Assembly: GCA_039180875.1 (NCBI GenBank)
Contig: JBCDCY010000001.1
Span: 62,001 to 126,000, forward strand
Reading direction: 5' to 3'
DNA from: JBCDCY01 sp039180875
Lineage (GTDB): Bacteria > Pseudomonadota > Alphaproteobacteria > Rhodobacterales > Rhodobacteraceae
DNA: 64,000 nt
The position numbers and the translations under genes were made by a program. This document shows positions 7,519 through 15,831 of this stretch, piece by piece. A model generated the notes under the pieces. That model was given only the letters and a program-made list of their open reading frames with translations, had not been told where the DNA came from and ran no database searches. Each line of letters opens with the position of its first letter. Within the stretch, counting starts at the first letter, position 1.

Positions 7519-8727
7519 ATGGCCGCCACGACCCGCCAGGGGCCGCTGACCGATATTCGGGTGATCGAGATGGGCCAGCTTCTGGCCGGGCCCTTCTGTG
7601 GCCAGTTGCTCGCCGATTTCGGGGCCGAGGTCATCAAATGCGAGCAGCCCGGTGAGGGCGACCCGATGCGCCAATGGGGCCGGGAGAAGGCCCATGGCAA
7701 GCCGCTTTGGTGGTCGGTGGTGGCGCGCGGCAAGAAGTCGATCACCCTCAACCTCCGCACCGAGGAGGGCCAGCAGATCGTGCGCGATCTCGTCGCCTCC
7801 TCCGACGTGCTGATCGAGAACTTTCGGCCCGGCACCATGGAGCGCTGGAACCTCGGCTATGAGGCCTTGGCCGAGATCAACCCCAAGCTCGTGATGGTGC
7901 GCGTCACCGGCTTCGGCCAGACCGGGCCCTATGCCAAGCGTGCGGGCTACGGCGCGATCGGTGAGGCGATGGGCGGGCTGCGGTATGTGGTCGGCGATCC
8001 CTCCACCCAGCCCTCGCGCATGGGGATCTCCATCGGCGACGAGCTCGCCGCCACCTATGCCTGCCTCGGCGCGATGATGGCGCTGCACGCCCGGGACCGG
8101 ACGGGGCGGGGCCAGGTGGTCGACAGCGCAATCTATGAGGCGGTGCTGGCGATGATGGAGAGCCTGGTCACGGAGTACGATGTCGCGGGCTTCACCCGGC
8201 AGCGCACCGGCGCGATCCTGCCCAACATCGCGCCCTCGAACGTCTACGACACGGCTGACGGCAAGCTGCTGCTGATCGCGGCGAACCAGGACACGGTGTT
8301 TCGCCGCCTGGCCGATGCCATGGGCCGGGCAGAGCTAGCCGAGGATGCGCGCTACGCCACCCATGCCGCGCGGGGGGAGCGGCAGGTGGAGCTCGACGCC
8401 ATCATCAACGACTGGACGAAGACCATGGAGTTGCAGCCGCTCGAGGCGCTGCTGTCGGAGGCGGGCGTGCCCTGCGGCCTGATCTACACCGCCGCAGACA
8501 TGATCGCCGATCCGCACTTCGCGGCGCGGGAGGCGATCGTGGAGGTCGCGCATCCCGAATTCGGCCCGATCAAGATGCAGAACGTGGCGCCGCGCCTGTC
8601 GGAGACGCCCGGCGGCATCTCCCATGCCGGGCCGGCGCTCGGCGCGGACAACGATGCGGTCTATCGCGAGCTCCTCGGGCTCGCCGACGGCACGCTCGAC
8701 GACTACCGCGCCCGTGGCATCATCTGA
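7519..8727 (+). CDS. CaiB/BaiF family CoA-transferase
   Basis: A 402-residue class III CoA-transferase, which moves CoA between carboxylic acids through a mixed anhydride on a conserved aspartate. The N-terminal GPLTDIRVIEMGQLLAGPF and DFGAEVIKCEQPGEGD blocks are typical. The catalytic aspartate is likely the one in GQVVDSAIYEAV near residue 203. The ATG at 7519 follows gggaggtcccg. It is the first gene of a run of eight co-directional genes ending with an ABC permease at 18447, and it faces the HMG-CoA-lyase-type gene. The likely job is to activate the acid produced downstream of ring opening. The acid itself is unknown. Confidence 0.88.
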   Translation: MAATTRQGPLTDIRVIEMGQLLAGPFCGQLLADFGAEVIKCEQPGEGDPMRQWGREKAHGKPLWWSVVARGKKSITLNLRTEEGQQIVRDLVASSDVLIENFRPGTMERWNLGYEALAEINPKLVMVRVTGFGQTGPYAKRAGYGAIGEAMGGLRYVVGDPSTQPSRMGISIGDELAATYACLGAMMALHARDRTGRGQVVDSAIYEAVLAMMESLVTEYDVAGFTRQRTGAILPNIAPSNVYDTADGKLLLIAANQDTVFRRLADAMGRAELAEDARYATHAARGERQVELDAIINDWTKTMELQPLEALLSEAGVPCGLIYTAADMIADPHFAAREAIVEVAHPEFGPIKMQNVAPRLSETPGGISHAGPALGADNDAVYRELLGLADGTLDDYRARGII

Positions 8728-9418
8728 GCCGGGCGTGGCGGGGCGAGACGACTTCCTGACTGTGGCCGAGGCGGCCGAGCGCCTGGGCGTCAGCCGGCGC
8801 CGGGTGCGGGAGGCCATCGCCCGGGGCCTGCTCCCGGCCCGGCGGGACAATGAGCTCGCCTGGCGCGTCGATGTGGCCGGAGCGCCGGAGGATCTGGCGG
8901 CGGCGCTCGCCGATGCGCCCGAAAGCCCCGCGGCGGCGCTGCTAGACGAGATCGAGGAGCTGGAGGCGGACCTCCTGGAACGCGAGGCCTCCGTCCTCGC
9001 GCTCGAGGGCCTGGCGGGGCGGCAGCAGGCGCTCTTGGAACGCACGACGGACGCGCTGGAGCGGAGCCGGGATGAGAGCATGCGGCTCTCAGCGTTGCTG
9101 GACCGGGCGCTGACGGTGGCGGAGGGGGCCGGGCCGGGCCTCACGCCAGCAGCGGAGGGTGCCCTCAGCCTGCTCGACAGGACGGTGACGGAGTTGGAGC
9201 AGTCCAAGGCCGAGACCGGCCGCCTCACCGCGCTGATGGAGCGCACGCTCCGCGCCACCGAGGCGCTGGAGGCCGCCAACCGCGAAAAGGCCGAAATCAT
9301 CCGGACGCAGGAGGGCATGGTCGACCGGCTCTTCCAGCTCTCCGAACGCACGCTGGGCCTGGCCGGCGGGCGCGGGCCCGGGCGGCGCGGGCTGGTGGAC
9401 CGGCTCTTCGGCCGGTGA
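8714..9418 (+). CDS. Excisionase-type HTH protein with repeated coiled coil
   Basis: A protein of about 234 residues. Residues 14-60 form a MerR/excisionase-like winged helix (LTVAEAAERLGVSRRRVREA). The rest is a long coiled coil with an internal repeat of about 50 residues: LERSRDESMRLSALLDRAL is echoed by LEQSKAETGRLTALMERTL, each preceded by LLERT or LLDRT. The tail is basic and Gly-rich. I chose the GTG at 8714, which overlaps the CoA-transferase by 14 bp; a GTG at 8735 is an alternative, and neither has a strong ribosome binding site. It could be a transcription factor or a scaffold. No phage genes are near, so I reject a role in excision. Its place inside a metabolic operon is unusual. 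Confidence 0.6.
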   Translation: MASSEPGVAGRDDFLTVAEAAERLGVSRRRVREAIARGLLPARRDNELAWRVDVAGAPEDLAAALADAPESPAAALLDEIEELEADLLEREASVLALEGLAGRQQALLERTTDALERSRDESMRLSALLDRALTVAEGAGPGLTPAAEGALSLLDRTVTELEQSKAETGRLTALMERTLRATEALEAANREKAEIIRTQEGMVDRLFQLSERTLGLAGGRGPGRRGLVDRLFGR

Positions 9419-9434
9419 GCGAGGGAGAGAGAGC

Positions 9435-11630
9435 ATGGCGACGACCGAGGATCTGATCCGCGCCTACGAGGCGAGACTGGCCGAGATCGAGGCCCGCGTT
9501 GCCCGGATCGAGGGCGCGAGCCCTGCTGCGGCCCCGCGACGGGCGGCGCGGGCCGGTGGCCTCCGCCTCGGCGTCGATGTGGGCGGGACCTTCACCGACC
9601 TCCTGCTGCTTGATGAGGCGCGCGGGCGCACGTTCACGGCCAAAGTGCCCTCGACGCCCGAGGACAGCTCCCAAGGCGTGTTGAACGGCATCGAGAAGAT
9701 CTGCCGCGAGGCGGGCATCGACCCCGGCGCCATCGCCGAGGTAATGCACGGCACGACGGTCGCCACCAACACCGTGCTGACGGGCGCGGGGGCCAAGGTC
9801 GGGCTGGTCACGACCAAGGGCTACAAGGACACGCTGCAGATCGCGCGGTCCTATGTGCCGGGCGGCCTCGGTGGCTGGGTGATCTGGAACAAGGCCGATC
9901 CGCTTGCGCCGCTCGAGCTCACCATCGAGGCGGACGAGCGCATCGACGCCGAGGGCAACGTTCTGGTGGCGCTCGACGAGGCGGCGCTGCGCCGCGACCT
10001 GAAGGCATTGGCCGCGCGGGGGATCGAGGCGCTGACCATCAGCCTCTTCAACGGCTATGTGAGCGACGTGCACGAGGCGCGCTGTGCGGCCATCGCGGCG
10101 GAGGTGATGCCGGGGATCCCGGTCTCCACCTCCTCGGCCGTAATCCCGGAGATGTATGAGTACGAGCGGACCGAGACGACGGTGGTGAACTCCTACGTCC
10201 GGCCCGTCGTCTCGAAATACGTCGACAGCCTGCGCCGCGAGCTCGCCGCCAAGATGGGCGACGTGAACCTGCAGATCCTGCGCTCGGACGGCGGGCTGTC
10301 GTCGGCCGAGGCGGCGATGGATCAGCCGGTGAACCTGCTGATGTCGGGGCCAGCCGGCGGCGTCTCCGGCGCGCTTTGGATCGCCAAGCAGGCGGGGTTC
10401 GAGAACCTGCTGACCTTCGACATGGGCGGCACCTCGACCGATGTGGCATTGATCGAGGCGGGCGTCGCGCGCACCCGGCGCGAGACACGGGTGGGCGATG
10501 TGACGGTGCGCGCGCCCTCGATCGACGTGCGGACCGTGGGTGCGGGCGGCGGCTCCGTCGCCTATTCGCCGGAGCTCACCAAATCGCTCCGCGTCGGGCC
10601 GCAATCGGCCGGCGCCGTGCCGGGGCCGGCGGCCTATGCCAAGGGCGGCGAGGCGCCGACGGTAACGGACGCCAACGTGGTGCTCGGTTATCTGCCGTCG
10701 GACGCGCGGCTCGGCGGCGTTATGGAGATCCGGCGGGATCTGGCGGTGCAGGCCGTCGAGACCGTCGCCGGGGTGCTCGGCAAGTCGGTCGAGGACACGG
10801 CCGAGGGCATCATCGCCATCGTGAACGAGAACATGTGCGGCGCGCTGCGCCTCGTCTCGGTCGAGCAGGGCTATGATCCCCGCGATTTCGCGCTGATCGG
10901 CTTCGGCGGCGCGGGGCCGCTCCACGCCAATGCGCTGGCCAAGCTGATCAATTCCTGGCCCGCCATCGTGCCGCCGGGGCCGGGGGTGCTCTGCGCCTAT
11001 GGCGATGCGACCACGCAGCTGAGGAACGAGGCGAGCCAGACCTTCGTGCGGCGCACCTCCGAGACCTCGGATGCCGAGGTTGCCCGGATGCTGGAGGAAT
11101 TGCGGGCCGCCGCGGCGCGGGATCTGGAGGCGGAGGGCGTGGCGCCGGGCGAGATGGAGGATCTCTACCAGATCGACATCCGCTATCACGGCCAGGGGAT
11201 GAAGCTGACGGTGGACGTCGACCCCGCGACCTTTAGGGCCGAGGGGCTTGGGGGCATCACCGACCGCTTCGATCGGGAGCACGAGAAGCTCTTCACCTTT
11301 GCGCTCGACGCTGCGCATGAGCTCGTCGGCCTTCGCGCCGTCGTCCTCGGCGCCGAGAAGCCGTTCATTAAGGGCGAGATCGGCGCTGGCGGTGCGGCGC
11401 CGGACCCCTCGGCGGTGGTGCATGAGACGGAGATCTATGCCGAGGGCCGGCGCTGGCCCGCGAAGATCTGGAACCGCGCAGGGCTGAAGACCGGCAACCG
11501 CGTCGAGGGGCCGGCCATCGTGACGGAGATGGACTCCACCACCCTCATCCTGCCCGGCCATGTCGGCATCATCGACGGCGTCGGCAATATCCTGATCTGG
11601 CCCGAGGGTCACGAGGGGGCCCAGCCATGA
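9435..11630 (+). CDS. hyuA: Hydantoinase/oxoprolinase subunit A with N-terminal coiled coil
   Basis: The 731-residue ATP-binding subunit of an ATP-dependent hydantoinase, oxoprolinase or lactamase. The actin-like ATPase motif GVDVGGTFTDLLLLDE is followed by HGTTVATNTVLTG and DMGGTSTDVALIE, and the C-terminal domain is complete. Family members normally begin within a few residues of the first motif. Here it starts near residue 45, after a charged heptad segment (YEARLAEIEARVARIEG) and an Ala/Arg linker. A very similar heptad segment opens the permease at 17386. RBS agggagagag precedes the ATG. It should work with HyuB encoded next. With the following amidase it fits ring opening of a hydantoin, as in N-methylhydantoin amidohydrolase, or of a lactam. 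Confidence 0.88.
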   Translation: MATTEDLIRAYEARLAEIEARVARIEGASPAAAPRRAARAGGLRLGVDVGGTFTDLLLLDEARGRTFTAKVPSTPEDSSQGVLNGIEKICREAGIDPGAIAEVMHGTTVATNTVLTGAGAKVGLVTTKGYKDTLQIARSYVPGGLGGWVIWNKADPLAPLELTIEADERIDAEGNVLVALDEAALRRDLKALAARGIEALTISLFNGYVSDVHEARCAAIAAEVMPGIPVSTSSAVIPEMYEYERTETTVVNSYVRPVVSKYVDSLRRELAAKMGDVNLQILRSDGGLSSAEAAMDQPVNLLMSGPAGGVSGALWIAKQAGFENLLTFDMGGTSTDVALIEAGVARTRRETRVGDVTVRAPSIDVRTVGAGGGSVAYSPELTKSLRVGPQSAGAVPGPAAYAKGGEAPTVTDANVVLGYLPSDARLGGVMEIRRDLAVQAVETVAGVLGKSVEDTAEGIIAIVNENMCGALRLVSVEQGYDPRDFALIGFGGAGPLHANALAKLINSWPAIVPPGPGVLCAYGDATTQLRNEASQTFVRRTSETSDAEVARMLEELRAAAARDLEAEGVAPGEMEDLYQIDIRYHGQGMKLTVDVDPATFRAEGLGGITDRFDREHEKLFTFALDAAHELVGLRAVVLGAEKPFIKGEIGAGGAAPDPSAVVHETEIYAEGRRWPAKIWNRAGLKTGNRVEGPAIVTEMDSTTLILPGHVGIIDGVGNILIWPEGHEGAQP

Positions 11631-11646
11631 TCCCCCTCGCCACCCA

Positions 11647-11747
11647 CACCGTCCCGGAAATCGGCCGATGGCCGATTGTCCGGGACCTCGCCGACCGCCA
11701 CGCCGCACTCCCCTTCGCGAGGAGGCCCGGGATCAAGTCCGGGGCGG
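11647..11747 (+). repeat. 101-bp intercistronic palindromic repeat, copy 1
   Basis: The 351-bp gap between hyuA and hyuB contains two colinear 101-bp copies spaced 204 bp apart and roughly 80 percent identical by eye. Copy 1 contains a long hairpin (tcccgga aatcggcc gat ggccgatt gtccggga) and, at its end, a second dyad around gcccgggatcaagtccgggg. No convincing gene occupies the gap. Such elements between operon genes usually act on mRNA stability or partial termination, which would set the HyuA:HyuB ratio. Confidence 0.7.
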
Positions 11748-11850
11748 TGCGTAGGGAGGCCGCGGGGGGCTACAGAGCCGGCGGACTGGCTCCGCCCCGA
11801 CTGCGCCTTGCCTCTGAGCCGGCTAAAGCGGCGCCACCATCCCCAGAACG

Positions 11851-11951
11851 CACCATCCCGGAACTCGGCCCTCGGCCGAGTGTCCGGGACCTCACCCCCC
11901 GCCGCGCGGCACCTCCGGGGGCGAGGAGGCCCCGGATCACGTCCGGGGCGG
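11851..11951 (+). repeat. 101-bp intercistronic palindromic repeat, copy 2
   Basis: This is the second copy of the repeat, ending 30 bases before the hyuB start. In the first hairpin, the left arm actcggcc pairs with ggccgagt, where copy 1 has aatcggcc with ggccgatt. The change is compensated on both arms, which argues that the RNA or DNA structure is kept. The second hairpin, ccccgga-tcacg-tccgggg, is perfect. The ribosome binding site aagggag of hyuB lies just beyond it. Confidence 0.7.
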
Positions 11952-11981
11952 CGCAGGTTCACAACCAAAGGGAGCTTTGAG

Positions 11982-13859
11982 ATGCCTGCCACCATCATCG
12001 AGAAAAGCCCCAGCCCCTTCACTGGCGTGGCGGTCGACCCGATCACCCTCGACATCGTGGAGAACGCGCTCCGCAACGCGCGGGCGGAGATGGACGCCGT
12101 GCTCTTCCGCACCGCCATGTCCCCGGGCATCCGCGAGCAGCACGACGCCTTTCCGATGATCGCCAATCAGGAGGGCAAGATGGTCGTCGGCCAGTTCGGC
12201 TCCTTCCTCTACGGCTTCATCCAGGGCTATGAGGGCACGATCGAGGATGGCGACATCTTCATCACCAACGATCCCTATTCCTGCAACGGCGCGGTCAGCC
12301 ACCTGAACGACTGGCTGATGATGATGCCGATCTTTCACCAGGGCCGGCTGGTGAGTTGGGCCGCGATGTTCGGGCACATGACGGATGTGGGCGGCAAGGT
12401 GCCGGGCTCGCTGCCGACGGATGCCAAGATGATCTACGAGGAGGGTTTGATCGTGCCGCCCTCCAAGATCTTCAAGGGCGGCGCAGTGAACGAGGAGCTC
12501 CTCAACATCCTGCTGGCCAACACCCGGATGCCGGAGTGGAACAAATCCGACTTCTTCGCGATCATCGCCTCGCTGCGCCTGGCCGAGCGTCGGGTGCGGG
12601 AGAATATCGAGCGCTTCGGCGTCGACACCTACATCTCCGCGATGTGGGACATGCTCGACCGCAACAAGGCGGCGATGGGCGCGATCATCCAGATGATCAT
12701 TCCGGAGAGCCCGTCGACCTTCGAGGACTGGATCGACGACGACGGCATGGGGAACGGCCCCTACAAGATCGCCTGCAAGCTGTGGCGCGAGGGGGAGGTG
12801 GCGGTCTTCGACTTCGCGGGCAGCGACCCGCAGTCGCTCTCCTCCATCAACTTCCTCCTGAACGAAGAAATGTTCAAAATGTTCTTCGGGGCGTTCACCA
12901 TCAACCTGTTCGACCCGCAGATCCTGTTCAACGACGGGTTCTATGATCTGGTCGATGTACGGATCCCCGAGGGCTGCATCCTGAAGCCGAAGAAGCCCGC
13001 AGCGCTTTCCTGCCGGACGCATATGCTGGGCCGGATCTTCGACCTGATGGGCGGGCTTCTGGGCCAGGGGGCGCCGGATGCGCTGAATGCCGCCGGGTTC
13101 AGCGACAGCCCGCATTTCATGTATTCGGGCTTTGACGGGCGGGGCGAGTGGTATCAGCTCTTCCAGATCGGCTTCGGCGGCATTCCGGGGCGGCCGGCGG
13201 GCGATGGGCCGGATGGGCACTCGCTCTGGCCCGCTTTCACCAATGTCCCGAACGAGTTTCTGGAGGCATACTTCCCCCTCCGCATTCGCACCTACGCGAC
13301 GATCCCGGACTCGGGCGGCGCCGGGCTGCATCGGGGCGGCAACGGCATCACCATCGCCTACGAGATGCTGGAGGCGGGCGAGATCTCCATCCACGACGAC
13401 CGCTGGCTCACCTATCCCTGGGGCGTGAACGGCGGCGCGCCGGGGATGCGGTCGACCAAGCGGCTGGTGCGGGCGGACGGAACGGAGGAGAACATCCCCT
13501 CCAAATGCGACCGCATCGCTGTCAGCCCGGGCGATATCCTGCACTTCAACACCTGGGGCGGTGGCGGCTGGGGCGATCCGCTGGAGCGCCCGGCGGAGAA
13601 GGTGCTGTTGGACGTGGAGCGCGGCCTCGTCACGGTCGAGGGGGCGAAGTGCTACGGCGTCGTGCTCTCGAACGGCCGGGTGGACGAGACCGGCACCAAG
13701 CGTCTGCGCGGAGAGATGGCGCGGGCGCGGGGCGAGACCAAACTCTTCGACCGCGGCTTCGAGAGCCTGGAGGAGCTGAAGCGCCGCTGCCGGGCCGAGA
13801 CGGGCTTCGAGCCGCCGTCCGATCCGGTCTTCCACCGCTACATGAGCGCGGCGGAGTAG
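11982..13859 (+). CDS. hyuB: Hydantoinase/oxoprolinase subunit B
   Basis: The 625-residue partner of HyuA; the B subunit carries the hydrolytic site in this two-subunit ATP-dependent enzyme family. Family features seen are DPITLDIVENALRNARAEMD at residues 16-35, SPGIREQHDAFPMI, a GHMTDVGGKVPGS block near 130, FTNVPNEFLEAYFPLRI near 420, and a glycine-rich end (NTWGGGGWGDPLERP). The ATG at 11982 is preceded by aagggag; upstream ATGs in the same frame lie inside the repeat region and lack family sequence. It is followed after 5 bp by the amidase gene. Hydantoin, N-methylhydantoin, oxoproline or a lactam are all possible substrates. Confidence 0.9.
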   Translation: MPATIIEKSPSPFTGVAVDPITLDIVENALRNARAEMDAVLFRTAMSPGIREQHDAFPMIANQEGKMVVGQFGSFLYGFIQGYEGTIEDGDIFITNDPYSCNGAVSHLNDWLMMMPIFHQGRLVSWAAMFGHMTDVGGKVPGSLPTDAKMIYEEGLIVPPSKIFKGGAVNEELLNILLANTRMPEWNKSDFFAIIASLRLAERRVRENIERFGVDTYISAMWDMLDRNKAAMGAIIQMIIPESPSTFEDWIDDDGMGNGPYKIACKLWREGEVAVFDFAGSDPQSLSSINFLLNEEMFKMFFGAFTINLFDPQILFNDGFYDLVDVRIPEGCILKPKKPAALSCRTHMLGRIFDLMGGLLGQGAPDALNAAGFSDSPHFMYSGFDGRGEWYQLFQIGFGGIPGRPAGDGPDGHSLWPAFTNVPNEFLEAYFPLRIRTYATIPDSGGAGLHRGGNGITIAYEMLEAGEISIHDDRWLTYPWGVNGGAPGMRSTKRLVRADGTEENIPSKCDRIAVSPGDILHFNTWGGGGWGDPLERPAEKVLLDVERGLVTVEGAKCYGVVLSNGRVDETGTKRLRGEMARARGETKLFDRGFESLEELKRRCRAETGFEPPSDPVFHRYMSAAE

Positions 13860-13864
13860 GGCGG

Positions 13865-14539
13865 ATGGGTGAGAGCCTCGACCAGAACTACGCCCGCGCG
13901 GGCTATCACGCCGCGCAGACCTGGGGCCGGCGACCGGCGCTCCTGCTGATCGACTTCGCCGAGGCGTATTTCCAGGAGCCCTCGCCGCTCTTCGGCGGGC
14001 AGGGCTGCCGGGCGGCGCTGGAGAATGCCATCCGCCTCGCCCCGGCGGCCCGGGCGGCCGGCGTGCCGGTGGTGCTCACCGAGGTGAAGTACCAGTCCGG
14101 CGGGGCCGATGGCGGGGCATTCTACGCCAAGGTGCCGGCGCTCTCCTGCTTCGATGCCGGCAATCCGTTGCAGGCGCTGGCGGCGGGGCTGACGGTGGAG
14201 GCGGACGACATCCTGGTTACCAAGCAATACCCCTCGGCCTTCTTCGGCACGGCGCTCGACGCGACGCTGCGCTGGCTGAAGGTCGACACCGTGCTGATCG
14301 CGGGCGTCACCACCTCGGGCTGCATCCGCGCCTCCTGCATCGACGCGATCAGCCATGGCTTCGTCACCATCGTGATCGAGGATGCGGTGGGCGACCGGGC
14401 GGAGGAGCCGCACCGCGCCAACCTCTTCGATATGAGCGCGAAATACGCCGACCTCGCCACCACCGAGGCGACCATCGCCTACCTGCAGACGCTGGGCACA
14501 CCGGCGCACGAGACCGACAGAGAGAGGAGCGACGCATGA
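13865..14539 (+). CDS. Isochorismatase-family amidohydrolase (N-carbamoylsarcosine amidase-like)
   Basis: A 224-residue cysteine hydrolase. The catalytic triad is visible: aspartate in ALLLIDFAEAYF (near residue 30), lysine in VTKQYPSAFFGT, and nucleophilic cysteine in AGVTTSGCIRAS. The sequence and operon place it with N-carbamoylsarcosine amidohydrolases, which release ammonia and CO2 from the product of N-methylhydantoin hydrolysis. Other members cleave maleamate or nicotinamide, so the substrate is not fixed. It begins 5 bp after hyuB, and its stop overlaps the binding-protein start by 4 bp (ATGA). Together with HyuAB it forms a plausible two-step ring-opening and deamidation unit. Confidence 0.82.
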   Translation: MGESLDQNYARAGYHAAQTWGRRPALLLIDFAEAYFQEPSPLFGGQGCRAALENAIRLAPAARAAGVPVVLTEVKYQSGGADGGAFYAKVPALSCFDAGNPLQALAAGLTVEADDILVTKQYPSAFFGTALDATLRWLKVDTVLIAGVTTSGCIRASCIDAISHGFVTIVIEDAVGDRAEEPHRANLFDMSAKYADLATTEATIAYLQTLGTPAHETDRERSDA

Positions 14540-15618
14540 GATATCTGAGCCTGGCGGCCCTGGCCGCCCTGATCGCCACCCCGGCTGCGGCCGACCTCGA
14601 CGCCGCCCGGGCCCTGATCGAAAAGCACAGCGTGCTGCCGGAGTTCACTGCCCCCGGGCCCGCCTTTGACGCGCAGGCCTGCATGGCCGACAAGTCGATG
14701 TTCGTGATCCCGCTCACCAACGCCAATCCATTCAACGAGACGATCAGCCAGGGCATGATCCAGGCCGCGGGCGAGGTGGGCTTCGAGCTCCGCTCGTGGG
14801 AGACGCAACTCGATCCGACCCAGTGGATCCAGGGGATCAACACCGCCGTCTCGGAAGGCTTCGACCTGATCGACCTGCAGGGCGGCCTACCGCCGGAGTT
14901 CATCGTGCCCCAGATCACCGAGGCGCGGGACGCCGGGCTGATGGTGACCACAACCCACAACTACGACGCCACGACCCAGGCGACGCCCGACTTCCTCGAT
15001 GGCTCGGCCAAGACGGATTACGTGACGGTGGGTGAGATCATCGCCGCCTGGGCCATGGTGCAGACGGAGGGCCAGGTGAACGCCCTGGTCCTCGGCCCCG
15101 ACGAGATCACGCCGACCGCGCCCTTGCGCGACGCCATCACCGGCTATCTGGACGCCAACTGCCCCGACTGCACCTGGCGCTATATCAACACCCCAGTGAA
15201 CGAATGGGCGACGAAGATCCAGCCGGAGGTGCAGAACGCGCTGCTGGCTGACGCCTCCATCAACTACGTGCTGCCGGTCTACGATTCGATGAGCCAGTTC
15301 ATCGTGCCGGCGATCCAGATCGCGGGCTCGGACGCAAAGATCGTGAGCTTCAACGGCACGCCCTTCGTGCTCGACCTGATGCGCGACGGCGATATCGTGG
15401 AGATGAACGTGGGCGAGAGCCTCGGCTGGGTGGGCTTTGCCGGGGTGGACGCGAACATGCGGATGCTCTGTGGCCTCGATCCGGTGACGACGCTCAACAC
15501 CCCAGCCTACATCTTCACCGATGCGAACGTGGAGAGTGCCGGGGTGCCTGCCACCTTCAACGACGGCTACGGCGACGTGCATATCGCCGGCTTCCGGGCG
15601 CTTTGGGGTTTGGAGTGA
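14536..15618 (+). CDS. ABC transporter periplasmic binding protein (ribose/sugar type)
   Basis: A 360-residue periplasmic binding protein. Residues 1-20 form a signal peptide with an Ala-X-Ala cleavage site (LAALIATPAAA). The mature protein has the type I fold of the ribose/galactose binding family: two lobes, KSMFVIPLTNANPFNETISQ at the first strand, and a ligand-loop region around SEGFDLIDLQGG. Two C-x-x-C-type cysteine pairs (CPDC near residue 213, others near 50 and 310) may form a disulfide. It is coupled to the amidase gene by a 4-bp overlap and followed by two hairpins and the ATPase gene. The ligand is unlikely to be a simple sugar, given the hydantoinase context. Confidence 0.85.
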   Translation: MRYLSLAALAALIATPAAADLDAARALIEKHSVLPEFTAPGPAFDAQACMADKSMFVIPLTNANPFNETISQGMIQAAGEVGFELRSWETQLDPTQWIQGINTAVSEGFDLIDLQGGLPPEFIVPQITEARDAGLMVTTTHNYDATTQATPDFLDGSAKTDYVTVGEIIAAWAMVQTEGQVNALVLGPDEITPTAPLRDAITGYLDANCPDCTWRYINTPVNEWATKIQPEVQNALLADASINYVLPVYDSMSQFIVPAIQIAGSDAKIVSFNGTPFVLDLMRDGDIVEMNVGESLGWVGFAGVDANMRMLCGLDPVTTLNTPAYIFTDANVESAGVPATFNDGYGDVHIAGFRALWGLE

Positions 15619-15690
15619 CGTCGCCTCGCGGCGGCTACCCGTGCGCTGCGTGCCGTATCGGATGAGGAAGCCGTCCGCCAATAACACTCC

Positions 15691-15742
15691 CGGTGCGCCA
15701 GCACCGGATCGCGCCCGACCCGCCCCCCAGGGCGGGCGCGAT
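15691..15742 (+). repeat. Paired stem-loops between binding-protein and ATPase genes
   Basis: In the 213-bp gap, cggtgc-gcca-gcaccg (15691-15706) forms a perfect 6-bp hairpin. Two bases later, atcgcgcccg (15708-15717) pairs perfectly with cgggcgcgat (15733-15742). Hairpins directly after a binding-protein gene commonly protect the upstream mRNA, so more binding protein than membrane subunits is made. The rest of the gap holds no supportable gene. Confidence 0.6.
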
Positions 15743-15831
15743 GCGCCCACCCTCGGGTCCGGCGCGATCCTCGGATACGGTTGGCGGCCGCATGACGGGG
15801 GCGGCGTTCGTGTCCCCGTAGTGGCGTCAGC

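Noticed and set aside
8714..9418. Excisionase, hence possible prophage remnant
   Set aside because: No integrase, attachment site or phage genes nearby; the protein is mainly coiled coil and sits tightly within a metabolic operon.
9297..11708. Long minus-strand open frame (about 800 codons)
   Set aside because: Antisense to hyuA, whose motifs are unambiguous.
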